64,000 nucleotides of DNA, from the NCBI RefSeq assembly GCF_000004195.4, contig NC_030677.2, forward strand, positions 98,298,829-98,362,828, written 5' to 3'. This document shows, piece by piece, positions 60,901 to 64,000 of the stretch (its first letter is position 1; each line of letters starts with the position of its first letter). Under the pieces are notes generated by a model. The model had not been told where the DNA came from, searched no databases, and saw only the letters and a list, made by a program, of their open reading frames with translations. Source of the DNA: Xenopus tropicalis. Taxonomy: Eukaryota; Chordata; Amphibia; Anura; Pipidae. A program made the position numbers and the translations under genes.

Positions 60901-63900
60901 GCTCCGTATGGGAGTTTTAAGGAGCACATGCGCACTCACGGTTGGCGCGCGGGGGGGGGTCGCGCGTTCGCATGGAGGGGGGGGGGGGCGACCAACAGGG
61001 GTGGCCTCGGGGCACCCAGAAGACAAATCTGGCCCTGTTATCTATTTTTATAAAAATTAACTTTTTGGTGGTATGTGCTACTGGGTAATACTAAATAGAA
61101 AATTTCCATTTTATTAAGGCCCATCTCCTGGGATCATAGGATTCACAGTGCACACAAACAGACCAAGGCACACATACATGCTAGGCCCCATCAGCCAATT
61201 AATAGATAAAGTTCTGCCTTTTACTCCCATACTCTTTTGCTCCACCTGGGCACGAGTGGATATTAAACAGGGGTGAGGGGAATCCTGCAATCTACACACA
61301 CTGGAAAATACTTGCAAGTGATTATTTTAGTACAACTGCAGTCAATAATTTAGCAAAGTGTGGCTGTAACAATATCTGCTGTATAATAATTACAGTATAC
61401 TTTTTTTTTAAGAATACACCTGGGAGGTCAGAGCAAATGACCGGATATTTAATTCATCAGTTAAAAAGAAGACCTGGCTCTTTTTTAAAAAAAAGAAATA
61501 TGCAGTAAGTTGGTTTCGATTCATGTTTTACTAACCTGTCTCTGCAATGTTCAGTCAGACAAATACCACGTCTATCAGCCACAAAAACTTAAAAACCATT
61601 GAAAATGTTTACTTTAGGTATGCAGGTATGCAAGTTGCTCAGTGTTATATTTTGCTAAAAAACTTTGTTTATTTAACAATTTTTAAGTCATTTTTAAGTC
61701 ATTTGTAATGTAATTGCCATTGGTTGTTTATATTCTCTGTACTTCTGACCCCAGTGTTGCACAAGCCAGCCAAAAGACCTGTGTGTTGAAGGACTGATGT
61801 CTGCTGCATTTTTTCATAGTAAGAAATGTAGAGCAGACAATACAAACATCCAGATGAATGCTAATTTTTATAGCCATTTCATTTACAATAAACAAACCCT
61901 TAAAATAGAGTGGGAAACTTTGTACTTATAGAAGGCAATGGCAATGATCAGTGGTGCAATGAATGGGAAGCACAGAATCAAAAATCAAGTGTGTGCCTCG
62001 TGCACAAAAGGATAAAATGCTGCCACAAGGGAGCCTAACATCTACCATGACCAAGTGTTAAAGGAACAGTAACACCAAAAAATGAAAGTATTTTAAAGTA
62101 ATTAAAATATAATGTACTGCTGCCCTGCACTGGTAAACCCGGTGCCTTTCATTCAGAAACTTTACTGTAGTTTATAAAAAACAAACTGCTGTGTAGCCAT
62201 TTCAAGCCAAAAAAGGAGAAAAGTCACAGGTTACACAGCAGATAACAGATGAAGTCTGTTACATACAATGGGATTCTGATTCTCACAGCTTATCTGTTAC
62301 ATGCTGTGTATCCGTCACTTGATTGGCTGCCCCCATGGCTACAGGGCAGCTTGGTTATATAACTATAGTAATTTTTCGGAAGCAAAGGCGCCAGTTTTTC
62401 CAATGCAGGGCAACAGTACACTATACTGCCATTCTTTTAAAATAATATAATTTTTAGATGTTACTGTTCCTTTAATTATAGAGCTCTTTTTGCACATTGT
62501 GCCTATAGGTGCCTACTATTGCAGAACTAGAGCTGCACGCAATTAAAGAGCATATAACTATATGATCATGTGCCATACATGTGCCTTCCCTTAACTTGCA
62601 GGTCCAAATTGCATCCATTTATGTGCAGTTTACTCACTTCCACTAATCTTTGTGCTTCAATTATCTGGCTTAGCATTTAGGGTCTGATAGTGGGAGGCAA
62701 TGTTATCCTGTAATTCTGGGAAGAAATTATGTCTTTTGGTTGAAACATGGTGAATTGCACAGGATTTTTGTGTTTTAATAATTAAACCCCATATTCCTGT
62801 ATTTATGATACACCAAAATCCCAAGCTAGTTAAATACTCATTATTTTTTATTGTTTTTTTTAGAGCAACAGCATTACTACAAGCAAATACAACATCCTGA
62901 CATTTATACCACTGAGTCTTTTTGAGCAGTTCCACAGAATGGCCAACCTTTATTTCCTGTTTATAATTATCTTACAGGTAAATATTCCCCTGTGTTTAGT
63001 TCTAATTTTGTCTACTACTAATTAGTATACTTTGCCTTTCAAAGAAATTGCCTGTTCAAACTAAAATATTTTAGAAACAAGATGAGAAGATATTGGTAAC
63101 AGAGCTAATAAATGTAATGTGAACAATATCTATATATTACATATATGTGCTTTCAGATGTATGTATTCACTAAATGTTTTTCTTTTTGCAGACCATCCCT
63201 GCCATTTCTACATTGCCCTGGTTTGCGATTATGCTGCCTCTTCTTTTCCTTCTAGTGATTAGAGGAATTAGAGACCTTATTGATGATATTGTGAGTATTC
63301 CACGCTTTTATAAAACTGCATGCTTTTAACCTTATCAATATGTATGGAGAGTAAAAAGAGGGCCAAGCATTAGTGTGAATTAATTTAAGTAGTAGAATTG
63401 TACTGTGTTAGCCATTAGTAACTTCTTGTGGTAACATGATACGTTTTATTGGCTAACTGACATAACTAAAAATACAAGCTTTCAAGTTTAAAAATAAAAT
63501 TTACAAATGCTCATCAGGCATAATATAGTCATGATGTCGGATTTTCAGAAGCTGAAACTGAATATACAGTATAAATATACACCGAAAAGTAAGATGTGGC
63601 TTACTGACATGGACATGCTGCTTGAGAAATGCTTGCTTGAGGTGGAAACGAGTTTGTTTGACAGGTGATGTTTTTTGGCCTAAGTCTAGCAACACTGTAA
63701 GACAAGTTTGGGTACCAAATATTGCCATAATCATAGGTTAATGCTAATGTTCCCAAGTTGTTTGTTGTTTTACTTCTACAACTGGCATATACTGGGATGG
63801 ACAACAATCAATGTCCTTGTCTGGGATGAGGAGAGAACCTTTTGTTCTGACTTTCTATTCTTAATATAATCCACTGCAGGTGCGGCATAGAAGTGACAAA

Positions 63901-63941
63901 GCCATAAACAACAGACCATGTGAAATTCTCAAAGGACAGAG
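57879..63941 (+). CDS. atp8b3: P4-ATPase phospholipid flippase, ATP8B group, first five coding exons (continues past window)
   Basis: P4-ATPases move phospholipids from the outer to the inner leaflet, usually with a CDC50/TMEM30 partner. Five exons join in phase into about 140 residues: an acidic N-terminus, [13 protein letters not shown] (the W.V.ANDR motif), [18 protein letters not shown] (the P4 signature before membrane segment 1), two membrane segments ([30 protein letters not shown]) and [20 protein letters not shown]. Actuator, P and N domains lie to the right. The RHRSD.AINNRPC.IL wording and the position next to rexo1 point to atp8b3. ATP8B1, 2 and 4 are the alternatives. Confidence 0.88.
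58417..58523. mobile_element. Short hAT-like MITE derivative
   Basis: CAGTGATCCCCAACC ... GGTTTGGGATCCCTG, with GAGCAACTTGTTGCTCACC near the left end. A deletion derivative of the 48292-48583 family. Confidence 0.65.
58585..58830. repeat. Dispersed repeat fragment with TTTATTTATAAAGCGCTAC start
   Basis: Short (ATGT)n, then TTTATAAAGCGCTACTTATG and GTCCCTGCCCCGTAGAGCTT (ACAATCTATATGGGAGG): phrases of an old vertebrate interspersed repeat. Family not assigned. Confidence 0.5.
59000..59271. mobile_element. hAT MITE with perfect 8-bp duplication (copy 2)
   Basis: TAGGGATTCCAAGATTGG ... GGATTCAGTGCATCCCTA, flanked by TATATAAC at 58992-58999 and 59272-59279. Same family as 31112-31372. Confidence 0.92.
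59456..59571. mobile_element. hAT-like MITE, AGTGTTGGACTGG ends
   Basis: AGTGTTGGACTGGTTATGCC ... TTGGGCCAGTCTGACACT. Imperfect inverted ends, family of 33606-33752. Confidence 0.6.
60605..60763. mobile_element. pogo/Tigger-like MITE
   Basis: TAGTAGAACCCCACTTTTAC ... CCAGGGTTCCACTGTA. The ends are near CAGTGGAACCC and are bounded by TA. Confidence 0.6.
60842..61037. mobile_element. GC-rich hAT MITE, CAGGGCCGGATTT ends
   Basis: CAGGCCCGGATTTGTGG ... ACAAATCTGGCCCTG, flanked by TTAACTAT (60834-60841) and TTATCTAT (61038-61045), an 8-bp duplication with one change. The CpG-rich interior with two G runs stands out from its AT-rich surroundings and is not a promoter island. Confidence 0.85.
61413..61504 (+). 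CDS. atp8b3: atp8b3 exon, ANDR motif
   Basis: Acceptor TTTTTTTTTAAG, donor GTAAGT, phase 1 to 0. [17 protein letters not shown], then [14 protein letters not shown]. The W.VRANDR phrase is the start of the conserved P4-ATPase N-domain. Confidence 0.9.
61505..62863. other. atp8b3 intron with a TTAA MITE
   Basis: Holds the MITE at 62058-62475; the remainder is AT-rich with nothing recognised. Confidence 0.8.
62058..62475. mobile_element. TTAA-flanked MITE, AGGAACAGTAACACC ends
   Basis: TTAA AGGAACAGTAACACC ... GATGTTACTGTTCCT TTAA. A very common Xenopus MITE type. The interior has palindromic GCTGTGTA / ACACAGC motifs. Confidence 0.88.
62864..62977 (+). CDS. atp8b3: atp8b3 exon, P4 signature and membrane segment 1
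   Basis: Acceptor TTTTTTTAG, donor GTAAAT, phase 0/0. 38 codons: [38 protein letters not shown]. FxP...FEQF.R.ANLYFL is diagnostic of P4-ATPases. Confidence 0.96.
63192..63290 (+). CDS. atp8b3: atp8b3 exon, membrane segment 2
   Basis: Acceptor TTTTTGCAG, donor GTGAGT, phase 0/0. 33 codons: [33 protein letters not shown]. PxIS.LPW is typical of the ATP8B group. Confidence 0.96.
63385..63530 (-). repeat. Dispersed repeat end (TTTTAGTTATGTCAGTTAGCC on minus strand)
   Basis: On the minus strand this reads GAAAGCTTGTATTTTTAG and then CAATAAAACGTATCATGTTA, a phrase found at the ends of several fish and amphibian repeats. Possibly a Penelope-type terminal piece; not proven. Confidence 0.35.
63880..63941 (+). 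CDS. atp8b3: atp8b3 exon, RHRSD motif
   Basis: Acceptor TCCACTGCAG, donor [26 protein letters not shown] then a split Arg codon (phase 2). This is the RH(K/R)xD..INxR block leading into the actuator domain; the gene goes on beyond the window. Confidence 0.94.
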
Positions 63942-64000
63942 GTGGGAGGCCAGCTGAAGTTAAACATTTTACTGATAGGTAGTACTGCCTCTGAAATCAT

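Larger units (their letters stand above)
57963..61412. other. atp8b3 intron 1 of the coding region (3.45 kb), repeat-rich
   Basis: Contains repeats at 58417-58523, about 58560-58820, 59000-59271, 59456-59571, 60605-60763 and 60842-61037, listed separately. The remainder is AT-rich with nothing recognised. Confidence 0.75.

Overview
This is vertebrate nuclear DNA, almost certainly from a clawed frog (Xenopus; I cannot tell X. tropicalis from X. laevis by reading). The genes have small exons in long AT-rich introns with GT-AG splice sites. Most of the remaining DNA is short inverted-repeat transposons with TTAA, TA, TAA or 8-bp target duplications, plus LINE, Penelope-like and probable DIRS-like debris, a mix I associate with Xenopus.

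Three protein genes lie head to tail on the + strand. (1) The last two coding exons of an ABHD17 depalmitoylase, best fit abhd17a (10495-10674 and 12129-12357); its earlier exons are upstream of the window. (2) A complete rexo1 gene: 16 coding exons from the ATG at 20397 to the stop at 46226. All splice phases close and the joined frame is 1135 codons plus stop, with the five DEDDh exonuclease residues present. (3) The first five coding exons of a P4-ATPase flippase of the ATP8B group, best fit atp8b3 (57879-63941), continuing off the right edge. From memory, human 19p13.3 has the order ABHD17A-KLF16-REXO1-ATP8B3. The order is kept here, but I find no KLF16 zinc-finger exon between abhd17a and rexo1.

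Layout: 1-2575 is upstream abhd17a intron with a perfect 177-bp direct repeat and a MITE cluster. 2576-9415 is one TTAA-bounded element of about 6.8 kb with piggyBac-like ends. It carries several palindromes, including a perfect 70-bp-arm hairpin, and 13 copies of a satellite unit, the later ones spaced almost exactly 384 bp apart. 9416-12950 holds the abhd17a exons and 3' UTR. 12951-20270 is intergenic, with a Tc1/mariner-like MITE, a Harbinger-like MITE with a hAT element nested in it, and a decayed probable DIRS-like element. 20270-20560 is a CpG-rich rexo1 promoter and exon 1. 20533-46137 is rexo1 introns and exons, with a CR1-like LINE piece, a Penelope-like GIY-YIG fragment and many MITEs. 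46227-57878 is intergenic and repeat-rich. 57879-64000 is the 5' part of atp8b3.

The three genes do not form a pathway: a lipid-thioesterase of membrane proteins, a nuclear RNA exonuclease and a lipid flippase. Their co-location is conserved synteny. I see no operon, CRISPR array or new defence-like system. The most unusual object is the satellite-carrying TTAA element at 2576-9415.
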